A stretch of DNA of 64,000 nucleotides from Cristatella mucedo. Lineage: Eukaryota > Bryozoa > Phylactolaemata > Cristatellidae. Under the pieces are notes generated by a model that made no database searches, was not told where the DNA came from, and was given only the letters and a program-made list of their open reading frames with translations. A program made the position numbers and the translations under genes. Position 1 is the first letter of the stretch. Each line of letters opens with the position of its first letter. Shown here piece after piece: positions 1 to 12,015 of the stretch. The stretch spans positions 64,001 to 128,000 of the forward strand of contig WPIO01000021.1 in assembly GCA_009760855.2 (NCBI GenBank). The letters run 5' to 3'.

Positions 1-850
1 TACATTTCAAATACCAAGAGGTAGACTAAGTTCTCTCAGGATACTATAAAATTGTAATAGTGCGTTGATGATAAATATTATTTATTATACCTAAGTATTA
101 ATGGGCAAGACATACTATTGTTCTTGTGATCAGTACTGCAACAAGATTGACTCATCTACGATTTGCGTCTGCAAACCATTTTATGGTCCATTATCTCTGA
201 ATATTTTGCTTGCCAAGGCTAAATGCTCGATCCGTCCACAATATATGTTTATTCGTTGCAGAGTAGTCCCCTTCCCTGCTTTTAAAAATTCTTAAGAACT
301 TACTTTTTCTTCTCATGAAGTTAGCAGGTATTTATGGTTTTGGTCTTCGGTCGTTCGAGATGGCATAATTTATTACAGGCGTACACAGTCGGGTCTGAGC
401 TCGACATGTCAAAAACATTCTGGGTCATTTTCAATATTTCAAAAGTGAAGAAAACTTAATTGCCACATAGCTTGCGTATTCATGGTAAAAATTACATTGA
501 CTTTTATCACCGAAGGCAAGGTAAGTTGCATCAGATTTCTTCTCCAGGGAGGGCTTTACTGAACTCTTTTTAAACAAAGTCGTTACGATGACTAGCATGC
601 TGGTGAACCCTCATACTCCAAAGATACTGAGCGCTGGAAACCATTGATTTTCTGTCTTCACAGTCAAAATATAGGTTGCCATTATTTATAATTTATATAT
701 TTTTTTTGGTTGATCTTGATTTTCGTGTTCTATTACGGCTTTCCAGGTCGTCTCGAATTGCACTACAGGATCAAATGACTGTGATGGTGCCAGCATTAGT
801 CTGCCAAAGAAGGTTAACGTACCTACCTTCGTTCGCTGCAAGCTCCAACA
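1..850. other. No recognisable gene
   Basis: AT-rich sequence with only short open frames. I see no splice-bounded exon, tRNA or clear repeat before the SINE that begins near 861. Confidence 0.4.
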
Positions 851-860
851 TCGATATGGT

Positions 861-1056
861 GAGCCTCGATGGTACACTAGGTAAGGCGGCTGCTTTTCAC
901 GATCATGGTCCCGATGTCGTGGGTTCAAATCATGCGGTAGGCTGTTCTTTATCGCCGCTAAAAGCGTTGGGAGTAACCATAAATACTCTTCTGTCGCTAC
1001 ACAAAGAGGCTGCTAAATTAGCTAGAATTTATATTTTTTTTTTATTTTTTTTTTAA
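861..1056 (+). repeat. tRNA-derived SINE, family S2
   Basis: A tRNA-like head (GATGGTACACTAGGTAAGGC ... GGGTTCAAAT as B box) is followed by a body reading CTTCTGTCGCTACACAAAGA and a T-rich tail. The same head, body and tail recur at 13.86, 37.4 (minus), 52.36 and 52.83 kb (minus), which defines the family. Pol III box positions are inferred from the tRNA-like consensus. This copy is diverged. Confidence 0.75.
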
Positions 1057-1724
1057 GCAATTACAGGGGTATATAGAAACTGGTCCACAAGATTGTTTCC
1101 GAAATCGCCTAACCTACTGATTTTAGTAGGTTTAAATCTTCCTGGAATACATAGGCATTGATGACACGAGCACTTTTTAGGATTTGATAGGCTTTAAATC
1201 AGTTTGGAATGGTAAGAATGAGGTTACGGCTTGTTATTGGCTTTCAACAAGCGAAAGGCTTACCGGCTCAATCCAAAGTAAGAGCAGTGCTGATGAATTT
1301 CCGACCACTTTTTTGATCAACGTTGCAAGCCACTAATAAGGCCAAATTGGCTCGCCTCCTTGATTGATGCCAAGTGCCTGGTCATTTATTATACATTTTC
1401 GCAAGATAGTAAGTGCAGACAAACGTACAGCAAGTTTTCCTCGATTGCCTCTATGTTAGCCTCTAAGACCAACAAATACGTTTGCAAAAGCATTTGATAA
1501 AAAAAATGGCTTCGAAAAGAGATTATTATTACTTGCTACGTTAGGACTCAAAGATTACGAAAAAAGTAAGTTGATTTACGCTTGCATGTGGCAATATTAA
1601 GATGTGGATTTTCTAACTGCATGACGCGAAATAAAACTAGATGAAAAAGTGTAACTAGTGAAGATTAACTGAAGAGCACAGTCATAAACAAAAATACTAT
1701 CCTTGTAAATTTATCTCCATGCAA

Positions 1725-2178
1725 TCAATCGGCCAGGCTAAGCATCGTACCACCCGCTTTTTGCAATCTACCTGTTTACCTACAATTTGTACAAACCTCC
1801 AATCCTTTGGAGACCGTGCTTTTAGCTCGTATGCTTCCAAAGCGTGTAATTGACTCCCGACTTGCGTCACGACATCCCCTGACTTGACCAGATTTAAAAG
1901 GAAATTAAAAACGAACCAATTTATGACAGCATTTAGTGGGTCCCTGTAATTCGTCCTTTATGTGCTTATGTGTTCTAACACTGTTGCATGCTGTCACTAA
2001 CCGCACTTGCATGCTGACCTTGTGCATGTCACCGCTAACCATGTTATTTATATTGCATATCATGCATGATAGAACTCACCATTTGATCGCTTTTCCTTTG
2101 AAGCAAATGAAAAGCGCATGGAAAGAGATTGAGTTCTCGGAGAGCGCTTTATCAAGTGTAGTATTACTATTATCCGTT
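1725..2178 (+). mobile_element. LINE family A, 5'-truncated 3' end
   Basis: This matches the last ~450 bp of the LINE A copy at 17-18.3 kb. It has the end of the reverse-transcriptase frame (degenerate, with stops), the 3' UTR containing GCATGCTG and CTAACCATG blocks, the hairpin tail (GAGATTGAGTTCTC..GGAGAGCGC) and a short ATT-type end. It is a dead 5'-truncated insertion. Confidence 0.75.
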
Positions 2179-2789
2179 TTCCATGTCAGTTGGAGTTAAA
2201 ACATTGCATCTGTCGACGTTTCTTGACAGTAGTCTTATTTGCACAATTTCTTGCTCCTCTGTGGTAAACTGAGCATCGGAAAACACACTCATCTTTCGGT
2301 ATTTAGCTATGGCAAACAGCGTACACGAAAAAGGTAGAAAGGTATCAAGTCTATAACAGAAACTTTAATTATTTCTGGAGATCACTGATGGAATCACAGA
2401 ACCGGTGCAAAAAAGCAGCAGCATTATAAATAAATGGTCTCGTAGTGAGAGCTACGGCTTTTCAAGATGGCTACTCGGGCATTCGTGCAATCGCCATGAC
2501 ATGTGACGATCGTCTGTTTGCATTAGTGCAAAAAAGATGCAAGCGGAAAATGGCATACCTGCATCCGACACCAAATAATCCCCAATGCTGATTACAAGAT
2601 GCTCATAGACAATCAGCTGAGATTTAGCATGGATACTTATCACGTTACGATCATAGTGTCAATACTAAGCAATAAAAATGTAGGCAGTACAACGATCTAA
2701 GTAGTACGGTGAATGGTTTTCAACTTCAGTTGTGGTGGGCATACAAAAACAGCCTAATTTCGCTAGAAAATGGCTATGTTTAGTTTTTG

Positions 2790-4735
2790 CGAACCTTGAG
2801 CTAGTTCACAGCTACTGTCAACCAACTCCCAGAATCGCTGACGTCAGGAAAGGTCGCGTGAAGGTATGAAGTTAGCCAAGATGGCAGTAATATTCACGAG
2901 CTGATTAATGAATATTCGCTTCCGTCCATCTGGGAAGGTAATGATGATAATGCACTTCATAAAGCGACCTCAGACAAGTCAATCTCTTCTTAGGCGCTTT
3001 ACCTTTGCTGCAAAGGAAGCATTGAGTTCCCTTGCTAATATAAATACAGCAAACTTCTTTTGTGTTCAATTGTTTAGTATGGGGCAATTCGTGAGACGGC
3101 AATGTCAAAGAACAGAGGAAGAATCTATCATTTGTCTCTGCAGAGTTAGGTTTTCAAATATAGCTCTAAGTGCAACGGCATTCAGTGGTACTTCGGACCG
3201 GCCAACTAAATCTGGCAACTTTTGCATAGTTCACAGACAACTGAGCCAGAATGTGCAATGTGACATGAACTCAAGCATGAAAACTGCACACACTTATCCG
3301 GAGCCGGGCGAATAGACTACTAACTCCTACGTAACCATTGTCCGCGAGTAAGCGAACGTACTAGTCCTTGCTCTTGAAGATGGACTCACACACTCGCGTC
3401 GGACTCTAGTGAACGCCTCTCTTACATTACAAAATGAGTTTACAAAGCTTTACTCGGAAGGACGCTGAAGCAAAGCAGTGCTAGAAACGCTAGTCAAGTC
3501 TGTGTACCTACATGTTTGCTTTTTAGGCAGCTGACATTAATACCTAATATCTCGTTTGATTTTCGTAAATGCGTATTTCTGACCTGGGACCGCTGGTTGG
3601 GCAAACCGGCAGCAGGCTTCAAACTCCGCTCTACATAAAGAAGTTTGAAGGTGATCAAATCCATTGAAACCTTAAATAGTATTGATATTGCCAACCCTGC
3701 GTCATTTGTCAGCTCTTCTTAGCTGTTCTATTTAGGCTGAAAAATGAATTTTAATACGGCTTTTTGGTCGCTACGTGAAAGCTAGCCAGCAGAAAATAAT
3801 TATAGATACAAAACTCGGATACTATTAAGGAAATTAAAAAAAAACATTTGAGTTAGTAACGGTTACTAATTTGGCCGTGTAAAAGTGAGCGAAATTTCAG
3901 TAATGCACCACATAGAGGACCTGACTGTACGCTGACCTATCGGGGAGCCTATTCTAGCTCTTAGGAACTGCCCACAGTGGGGCAAGGACTAAATACAACG
4001 ACCTGGGTTGTCTAGTACTCGAACGTTACTCCAGTCTTGTTCTGGTGTGTGACCTTTGCACCAGTCGTCACTTTAGGCCGCAAGGTCAGGGGGTCGTTGA
4101 GCAGAGAGCTCAAGACGCTAGAATACACTGACCATCCATGAAAAACGCCTACCATTTTGTAATCCCCTAAAGTTCATGCAGATATATTTCCATTCCGACT
4201 ATAAAAGTGCGTGCTGCAGCTGCGTCTGCAAATTAGAAAATCATCTTCCCCATTTAGGAAGCTCATTACTTTACACTCGTACTTGCACCATCGATATAAC
4301 ACGAACGACTCCTAGTTAAAGTGACGCCAGTGACTTTACAAGACTTTTGAACTAAATACCTAACCTGGCTTATAAGAAAGAAAGATTACATGAGAAAAAT
4401 TCAATCGCTTTTCCGGTAGATGTCGGTCCCTGCGCTAGTTATTTCAGAGACTGGCGCGCCTTAAGTTATCGTCAGGAAAGTCACTGTTTCTTTTCTGACT
4501 CTCTAGAAAGTGAACGTACTTTATCGGTCACCAAAGAGTTGAACACGGCCGCCTCAATCTTGACGCCTATTCCTATCAGTAGCTCAGTGGCTGGCTACGG
4601 GTCCCGGAGGTAGCTCACGATACAATCTAGCAGAAAAGCTGTGTCAGGTTCGGTAAAAGACTCTTCGCGTTTGTCTGGTCAAGTTATCTGCAAGATGAAG
4701 CTGTTTTTTCTTAGCTTTATTCAATCACTCTAGCT
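2790..4735 (+). repeat. Diverged ~2 kb direct repeat D, copy 1
   Basis: Collinear similarity to 18385-20480 runs through the whole block. Landmarks are CATTGTCCGCGAGTAA at about 3337 (copy 2 about 18849), TAGTCCTTGC nearby, TTTGATTTTC.TAAA about 3556 against 19080, and AACACGGCC near 4527 (copy 2 about 20279). Divergence is high. I recognise no protein domain, terminal repeat or polymerase motif, so it could be an old segmental duplication or an unclassified element. Confidence 0.6.
2943..3025 (-). mobile_element. LINE A 3' tail fragment
   Basis: In reverse orientation it shows the LINE A tail: TTTGCTGCAAAGGAA, the GCGCTTT block, the CTC..GAG hairpin and the GCACTT..AAAGC end. It lies inside repeat copy D1 and is diverged. 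Confidence 0.55.
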
Positions 4736-5467
4736 CGGTTTGTTTAGTGTTTCTTGTGGCCTTTCACGATGCCAGAGGTTACTGTGTGCATATAGAGGTA
4801 ACCTTACATTGCCAGCTTGTCGAAGCTCACAAATAACAAATCGTGATATTTTTCCAAAAGCTCCGAGACACGGATGCATCTCTACCTTCCGCTTAAATAT
4901 TTTCGTAAGAATAGTTTTTAATAGTACTCTGCCGTTTATGAACCTTAGATCCATTAAAAACTGCCCATCTAGTTTGTGCAATCGCATGCCAATAAATTTT
5001 TTGGCCAGCTTTAATTGCAATATCCCATAACTCGATGACATTTGAAAGTCGTTAACAACAATTTTTTCGTCATGATACTTGCTCAGTCAGTATGACCGCA
5101 AGAATGTTAGCATTCTGCAGTTGTCCAGTTTATTGCTTACCACAGTATGTGCATCTATTCAGGCTGTGTACAGCTATTTGAGAGATTTTGTTATCAAAAT
5201 TTTATGTAGAGTGTTTCTGTCTGTAATTCAACAAAGTCAAAAATACTAAGCGGGTGCTTTGAGTGAGAGTTTTTCTACCAGAGTTAAAAAATCCTGTGCA
5301 GCACTCGGTTAATAAAAACAAGAATATTTTCATGCCGCCATGATATCATATCATATTTATGTAGTAACATTTGCTTCATCTCACTTGCAGATACAGCCTC
5401 CACCACGTCACCTACTTGCAGGCAAACCGCCGTGTGCTGCTTCGTTTGCTGCTTAATTAGCTCGTAC

Positions 5468-5556
5468 ATAGTCAGCTACTCGGGGCGAGTCACGTCATAG
5501 TCTCGTCCATAGTCTGCTACTCCTTGGCGAGTCACGTCACAATCATATTTACGTTT
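5468..5556 (+). repeat. Short tandem duplication, period about 43 bp
   Basis: TAGTC.GCTACTC..GGCGAG followed by TCACGTCA occurs twice in a row, with a few differences. No gene is associated with it. Confidence 0.6.
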
Positions 5557-5563
5557 GAAGGCT

Positions 5564-5708
5564 TATATGATTCATTCGTATAGCGCCCTAAGAGAACTTA
5601 ATCTGTATTCAGGCGGTTCACATATATGCCGTGGGGCTCGTAGCCTACGATCTCGGCCAGACCTTGTTCGGGGCGAGCACCTAAACCGCGGGGTCAAACC
5701 AGCGCGGG
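5564..5708 (-). repeat. tRNA-derived SINE, family S1
   Basis: Read on the minus strand it has the S1 head (GGTTTGACCCC, GGTTTAGGTGCTCGCCCC), a B-box-like GGCTACGAGCC, then CGCCTGAATACAGATTAAGT and the hairpin tail TTCTCTTAGGGCGCTATACG. Matching copies lie at 27.5, 41.6, 52.5 and 55.3 kb. Confidence 0.75.
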
Positions 5709-5773
5709 AGCTTGCTAGACAATGTTTCTTTCTGCAGCAATAATTCCATCGAATTTGTATCTGCCATGTTCTG

Positions 5774-6154
5774 CTAACTTCCTATCCACGCTAGCTGCAT
5801 CACCGTGCCTGGTGGCTTGTGAATGCCAGTTTTTTTGTTAAAGTTTTTGCACCTGCCCCGACTGACAATTAAACAGCACGCCCTACGCCTGGTCCGTTGA
5901 AGGGACTTGGTAATTGGCAGCAAATCGGGGCAAATATGTCGACCGTTCTTGCACGTTGTAGCCTCCGTCAAGGCATCTAATGTGAGCTGCCTATCCGATA
6001 TCCACAACAGCAGCAGCTTGCCTACGATTGAATGGATAAATGGACGATGTTTAGAAGTTACTTTAAGGCGCTTGACTGGCGTTTTAGCTTTCATAGACTT
6101 CTTCTGCTTCCTATGGTGAGGTCGTAGAAGAGCTACGACAGTGCTGCTACACAA
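5774..6154 (-). other. Unassigned 126-codon open frame
   Basis: This is the longest open frame between 5.7 and 6.6 kb. Its product is basic at the N-terminus (repeated Lys/Arg) with a few Cys. No domain, signal peptide or flanking splice site is convincing, and the opposite strand is also open over part of it, so chance openness or a decayed element is as likely as a gene. Confidence 0.12.
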
Positions 6155-6628
6155 ACTTGACTATACAGTCACATACACAGACACACCTGGGTCACTTTTC
6201 TGATAGTTTTGTTTTTTAATTCAACGCGGATTATCCACTTCTCATTATTAGCTTTGTTACTTGCCGAACGATAATTGGAATCCACTGCAGGATGAATGAA
6301 GTTTTGCAAAATGACTGCAAGAACAAATGCCAGCTCAACACCTATGCATCCACTGCAAGCTAACCGCTCAAATTGAAAGAGTGATCCACGGAATGCTGAG
6401 CGTTTACAATGGCGTTTGCTGTGCCAAATAGCGGTGGGGTATTTGAAGCTGGCTCTTAAACTGAATTTTAGCTCTCAAATCAAAGCAACAGAACGGCGTG
6501 GAGATGGTTTATATCTCAAGAAAATTCATCAGTTTTGTTTTTACACTAGTAACTCAATGTGCCACTTCATCGAGATAGGGTGTTTTGGTCAAGAGACGAG
6601 TAATGATATAGTTTAGAGTAATCATCAA

Positions 6629-6634
6629 TTTATT
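6629..6634 (-). terminator. Poly(A) signal AATAAA of the Gly-rich secreted protein gene
   Basis: The plus strand reads TTTATT here, giving AATAAA on the minus strand 43-48 nt after the TAG stop at 6677-6679. The spacing suits a short 3' UTR. Confidence 0.6.
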
Positions 6635-6676
6635 GTTCGTTAGACACTAGAACTTGGCTTCTACAAAAAAGATCGT

Positions 6677-7711
6677 CTATTTCCAGGATTCCGGCTTAAC
6701 CAGAACAGGCACAGGAACCGCTACTCTCTCGACGACAGGGTACGGCTCAGGGATTCGCTCCACGACAGGAACTGGTACGTTAACCTCCCTGACGACGGGA
6801 TACGGCACGTTGACTTCCCTGACCACCGGATAGGGCACATTGACCTCCTTAATGACTGGGTAGGGTTCCGGAACTCTCTTGATGACTGGAACAGGAACGG
6901 CTACGACTTCAGCCTTTCCCTTAGCTGCATTGTTGTTGTTATTGTTGTTGTTGTTGCCACCAGCATTGTTGTTATTATTATTGTTGTTGTTGTTGTTGGT
7001 CTTACCATGTACCCTTTCGCCGTAACCACGACCAGCAAAGCCGTGTCCTTCGCCGTAACCGCTGGCGAGCAGTCCTCCGTATGCGAGTCCTTCACGGCGA
7101 GCCAGTCCTTCGCCATAACCCCGTCCGAGAACTTCTCCGTAGCCCAGTCCTTCGCCGTAAGCTCCGTAGCCTCCAAGATGTCCAAGCCCAAGGTTGTGTC
7201 CACCTAAAAATCCTCCTGCAAAAGAGGCACAGCAGCCCAAGTTTTAGCTTAGGTATATCCCCCTCGTTCCTATGACAGCATTACAGTTCTCACAGCTTTG
7301 CCAGATCGTGGTATTGACGCCTGCTGCAATGCTCTTATTGCCTCGAGTAGCGTAAAAGCAGCTGCAGGCACACGCAGGCTACAGAAGTAGCAGTGGTCAA
7401 ATCATTATCGATAGCGGAAGGGCATGCATTGCTCACAGGGAGGCCGTAATAGGCATAAGGCAAGGCCCACGTTGCAGTAGTGCAGCTGCCTTAGCATCTC
7501 ATAACTCTTCCCCACCTGGACTCAAGATATGACTCATCTCTTCTTTCTCTATCTCACACACTTCTCTCCGACGCTCCCAACATCTCTCTTTATTTCCCTG
7601 GCGGTCGCTCGTCGTTTACTCTACAGTAATGTTTGATACATACAATTACTACCTCTTACCGTGAGCAACCACGCAGCTGGCCAGCAGCAGAGCACACTTC
7701 ATCGTCGTCAT
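6677..7711 (-). CDS. Secreted Gly/Tyr-rich, Asn-tract, VPVPV-repeat protein (two exons)
   Basis: The CDS joins 7711-7660 and 7215-6677 (591 nt, 196 aa). Exon 1 encodes a classical signal peptide, MTTMKCALLLASCVVAHG, and ends at a GTAAGAG donor. The intron ends CTTTTGCAG, and a phase-1 junction rebuilds a Gly codon in frame. Residues about 18-89 are Gly/Tyr/Leu-rich with GYGEGL-like units. Residues 91-101 and 105-113 are pure Asn runs. Residues 120-189 form seven decapeptides of consensus xEVNVPYPVV, ending in a short VKPESWK tail. A TATA box and a poly(A) signal flank it. The make-up (secreted, low complexity, Val-Pro repeats) recalls arthropod cuticle and mollusc shell-matrix proteins, so an extracellular structural role is inferred; homology was not tested. 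The first of two nearby ATGs (7709-7711) was chosen; the fourth codon is also ATG. Confidence 0.85.
7216..7659 (-). other. Intron of the secreted VPVPV-repeat protein gene
   Basis: Donor GTAAGAGG lies at the high-coordinate end and acceptor CTTTTGCAG at the low end, giving 444 bp. No repeat or second coding frame is evident inside. Confidence 0.8.
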
Positions 7712-7766
7712 TTTGCTTTGAACTACCTGCAGCAAGCTGATGGTAGTCGTATGCACTACAGCTCCC

Positions 7767-7772
7767 TTTATA
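7767..7772 (-). promoter_or_regulatory. TATA box of the secreted VPVPV-repeat gene
   Basis: The minus strand reads AGTATAAAGGGAG, 56 nt upstream of the first ATG. That leaves room for a transcription start near 7740 and a short 5' UTR. A strong TATA box is typical of abundantly and tissue-specifically expressed secreted-protein genes. Confidence 0.7.
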
Positions 7773-8184
7773 CTAGTTTGCAAGCAGCTACCCTAGTGTG
7801 CCTGTCCAATGAATCTCATAATGGCCGCCAACGCTTTTAGATAGGCTGGTCGTAATTGTCAGTCCTGAATTACTGCTTATAGTATTCCATTGTGACCATG
7901 GTAGTTCGTGCTGGCTTGGCACCGTTTCTAGGCTTTGAGACTAGATGCAGGCTTAACTTCCATAACCCTAATTATTCTGGCCTGCTAGCTTCTCGCATAA
8001 TTACAGCTGCCGCCAGGTTTCCGTCAGCCCAAGAACTCCTTGCTAAGGCAATCGACGCCATAAGCTAATGCTACAGCCTCATCGACAAGCTTTTACAATC
8101 GTAGCTGCTTTAGTTTTGCTGCGACCATGCAAAGGACCTAACTGGCTAAGTGGCGAGGCTTTGGCTACGCTTATTTTAAGCGAG

Positions 8185-8778
8185 AAAATCCGATTGACTA
8201 GCCTACCGGCCTGTGCATTCAGACACTTACAGCTGGTCCAAAACTGGGACTACTTCAATGCTTTGTCACTCACTTTTAGGTCCGTTCATTCTTTGGCTCC
8301 AGCCTACCAATCAGAGCTGCTGCCCTATTAGGCTAAGAATCGTAGCACCCGCTTTTCGGAATCTAACTGCTTACCTATACCTCGTACAAACCTCACATCC
8401 TATGGAGGCCATGCACTTAGTTCGTATGCTTCCAAAGCCTGGAACTCACTCCCGACTTGCATCACGACATCCACCGAATTGACCACAATTTAAAAGAAAT
8501 TAAAAACGCCCCTATTTATCATAGCATTTAGTGGGTCCCTGTTGTTAGACCTTTATTTGCTTATGAGTGCTGACACTGTCTAAGCTGCCACTAACTGCAC
8601 TTGCATGTTGAACCTGTGCACGTCCCTCCTAACTATGTTACTCTTGTTGTTTACTGAGCATGCTACCACTAACCACTCGATCGTATTTCCTTTGCATGAA
8701 ACGTAAAGTACTTTGGAAGAGATTGAGTTCTCTGAGGGCGCTTTATTAAGTGTGCTATTATTTTATTATTGACAGTAA
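8185..8778 (+). mobile_element. LINE family A fragment, internally deleted
   Basis: It holds the reverse-transcriptase C-terminal frame (LPACAFRHLQLVQNW) jumping directly to the LSLTFRSVHSLAPAY segment, so the intervening [13 protein letters not shown] part is missing. The 3' UTR and the hairpin tail GAGATTGAGTTCTCTGAGGG with ATT-rich end follow. Confidence 0.75.
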
Positions 8779-9394
8779 CCCTAAAACTTTATCAACATTA
8801 GTGACTGCTACGTTCGACAGCTTTGCATTTGATGTAACGTAGGTCATTCAAGCATTGCTCCAATGCTTGAACTCCGTTATTACTTCTAAAGAGTTGTGTT
8901 TACCGCAGCATAGCAATAACATTTATTCAATGGTGAAGTTTCATTACATCGTGATTGACGCAGCACATCTAGGTACTGGTGTAAACATTTAATGAAAAAT
9001 CTACCTAGCAAGTAAGATACTCAAAAGCTATAGTTCTTACTGTTGACCTGCATTGCTTTTCTAAAGAAAATGTATAAGCATATACTCATGGAGTGCTTAA
9101 AGTACCTGAATTTCAAGCGACAATACTTCAGAATAAATGGCATTATTTTCAAGAGTACCGTAAAAAACCATAAACAAATATTCAACCGTAATTACCAGCA
9201 GCCAACGAGCATTGCATTGACGGGGGATGTTACCATTATTCATTAGTGAGTTTTTCATTCTTCAGCTCCAGCCATATTTAGCTGAAATTATTCCTTCTCA
9301 AAATTCGCATCGTAATGCCTGGTCTTTACACTCAAGTCAATAACATCCTAAGACTATTTAGAGACAGTTCCTTCAATTTCTATATCGTTTAAGC

Positions 9395-9862
9395 CCGTCG
9401 CTACAGCCGCGAAAGACATGCTGCAGATCGTATCAGAGCTGAAAACTCGATGGCCAGCTGGAATGATGCATCCGATATCTTTAATGCCGACGAATCACGC
9501 CTATTGTACATGCCTGTAATCCCTGGCACATTAGCTGTCACTCGTAGTCAATCAACTGGTGGAAAGCCGGCGAAATAACGAATGTCTGTGCATCGTCTCT
9601 GCAACGCTAATGACACCGAAATAAAGGAATGCATAGTGGCGAATCCTCGGTACTTTCGGACGGCTCAACCGCCTTTACCTTTTTCAGCAGCAGCAACGCA
9701 TAGATGAGAAGTTGAATTTAGGCCGATATTCTACTTAAATGGGATCAGGAGCTGTACTATCAACACGTCATTATTTTTGCTGATGATGTAGCTAGTCGTA
9801 AAATAGAAGGGCAGCTCAAGCATATCAAGCTGGAGTTTGTACCACTGAATACAACGGGTAAC
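9395..9862 (+). pseudogene. Tigger/pogo-type DDE transposase pseudogene, first part
   Basis: In broken frames it encodes recognisable DDE_1 (Tigger/pogo) segments: DIFNADESRLLY (first catalytic Asp in the NADE motif), GTLAVTRSQSTGGKPAK, LCNANDTE, NPRYF, then DDVASRK (second Asp region) and LKHIKLEFVPLNTTG. Several stops and frameshifts make it non-functional. It is interrupted at about 9862 by a family R3 repeat, and the rest of the domain resumes near 12470. Confidence 0.75.
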
Positions 9863-10130
9863 GTAAGGTAATGCATCTCCATCTGTAAGTCCACGAAGCC
9901 ACTAAGACTATATGGGTGTTAGGCGTGAGATTTTTATATAGGGCACTGAAAGGCTAAGCAGTTTACAGTACGCATTTGGTAGAGAACAGACTTCATCTGG
10001 TGCGAAAACCAAAAACGCGAAAGTGAGAAGCATTGCTGAGTCAGGTGAACAGTTGAGGCAATTAGTGGCATGATGGTAGCATCAGTTCAGCCCTGTTGTT
10101 AAGGGCGTGCTGTAGTCGGCACAAAAAGAT
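9863..10130 (-). repeat. Interspersed repeat R3
   Basis: It matches the R3 consensus seen at 41.8 and 46.06 kb: a GTAATG-type end, ATCTCCATCTGTAAGTCCAC, GGGTGTTAGG..GAGA, GTACGCATTTGGTAGAGAAC and GTGCTGTAGTCGGCA. The (ACATT)n-bearing 3' end defines R3 as minus-oriented here. It sits inside the Tigger transposase. Confidence 0.7.
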
Positions 10131-10329
10131 TAGATACGGCCGTGTAGAACACATGGAAATGAGTGCCTTAGGCTAAGAGCTACGTAGAAAGATTGTATGT
10201 TGCCAAAGGTCTTTGAGCATTGAAATGGAGCAGCTAAGAGTTATTATCCATTCAGGACCTGAGGGCACGAGGAGCCCGAAACTGGTCGAGCGGTTCAGAT
10301 AAATGTGAAGTAGCCGTAGGCGTGGCAGG

Positions 10330-10548
10330 CCTCGTGGGTCAGCTTAAGAACTTTACTTTGTATCCGTTGATCAAGCACCCGCACGCAAGCTCTTTCTGCA
10401 AAGGAGACGCACGCTTAAACGTCAGGGATTTGTAGACTAGCCTTGCAGCCATATTCATCGCCAGCTGCAGAGGCCTGGTGGCTTTTTTTTTATAGCCCAG
10501 CCAAACTAGAATTACAAAAATAGTACACATTTTGCAAGCCGCCATCGT
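10330..10548 (-). mobile_element. LINE family B reverse-transcriptase fragment
   Basis: The minus-strand frame contains LQLAMNMAARLVYKS and PLQKELACGCLINGYKVKF. This is the degenerate counterpart of the QLVQNAAARL..LHWLPVxxRIxFK region of CR1/jockey-like ORF2 C-termini. Related fragments lie at 40.6 and 61.1 kb. Confidence 0.55.
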
Positions 10549-10764
10549 GGAAGACAGCTCCTCCTAATCTTCGATGTGGATCGGACGTGATCGGTTATCT
10601 GCAGAAGCAGTCTTCTTAACGAAGCTCTAAAAATGTGAGCCGCTGTTGAAGACGATACCTAAATTTCGAGTGCATGGCGATGATCCCACAATTGTATCAC
10701 CTATTAATATAGTAAAGTCTTCAAGTACAGCCAGTACCTAGTACCTAGGATATCGACCCAGTTT

Positions 10765-12015
10765 AGTCTTTTATTGCAATGGTTCAGGCCCTATCTCAGT
10801 GGGAGACTCCAGAGAAATGATGATAGTGGACAAATATCATCTGAGGAACCTCAATAGCATGGATAATTCAGGGCTCTGTACATGGTCCCGTTCTTTTCAC
10901 AGTTTATACTCTCCCTCTTGCCGATATGATTGACAGGCTCAATTTAGGCTTCCGCGTCTATATACATGATACTCAGATGTGCATTTGCTTTGATCCCTCC
11001 CAGCCCTCCAGCTTTTCGAATTCTCTCCCCTTTCTAAGAGCGTGTATTGATGACGTCCGCACATGGATGGCAGAAATAGTTTTTGAATTGAAGGATAGGA
11101 CCAACTTTCAAGTAAACCGCAAGCCAAGTGTGAATCAGAAATTGGAAAAGTTAGCTCTCACAATCAGCTCCGCCAGCATATTCCGGTAGAATGTGCACGA
11201 AATCTAGGTGTCCTGTTCTAAACTGACCTTTTATTAGACGGCCATATCAGCTCGACACCTACTTTTGGCTACATGGCATTGCTAAAATTCGGGCTTGTTT
11301 TAGACAAGGATACCACATCTAATTGGTCCATGCATGTGTGCCATCCTGTCTCGACTTCTGTAACTCACTTCTTGATGGTCTATCGGCGTGCATTCGGACA
11401 CACATGTGGTGCCAAACTCTGCAACTAGGTTTGTCTGTCGTGAGGTTCGAAGCTGCCACATCACATCACTTCTCGCCGACCCGCACTGGCTCCCAGTCAA
11501 GCAACTCATCGACTTCATGGTTCTATAACTCACTTTTAGGCCCCACTCTTTGCCTCCATCCTAGCTATCACATCTACTCCACAACCAGGTAAAGCATCGT
11601 AGCATTCGCTTTTCGGAATTTAATTGTTTACCTGCACCTCGTGAGGATCTCAGATCCTTTGGAGACCGTGCTTTTAGTTCGTATGCTACCAAAGCCTGGA
11701 ACTTACTTACGACTTGGATGGCGACATTCCCTGAAAACTTGACGATTTTTAAAAAGAAGCTAAAAATGCATCTATTTATCTTAGCATTTAGCTACTCCAT
11801 GTGAATTATCCTGGGATTGCTTATCCGTGCCGATACTCTGCATGCTGCCACGAACCATATTGGCACGCTGACCCTGAGCATATCACCCCTAACCATGTAA
11901 GGTTTGTTGTGGTTGAGCATGCTTATACTAACCATTCGATCGTACTTCCTTTAAAGCATACGTAAAGCACGTAGAGATTGAGTTTTCTGAGGGTACTATA
12001 TCATTATTATTATTA
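10765..12015 (+). mobile_element. LINE family A, degenerate RT and 3' end
   Basis: It starts in the RT region before the GVPQGSVLGP-like block, runs through a broken YADD equivalent (YIHDTQMCICFDPSQPSS), the C-terminal ARLV/LHWLP segment and the 3' UTR, and ends in the hairpin tail plus (ATT)n at 12001-12015. Numerous stops and frameshifts are present. It is nested within the span of the Tigger pseudogene. Confidence 0.75.
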
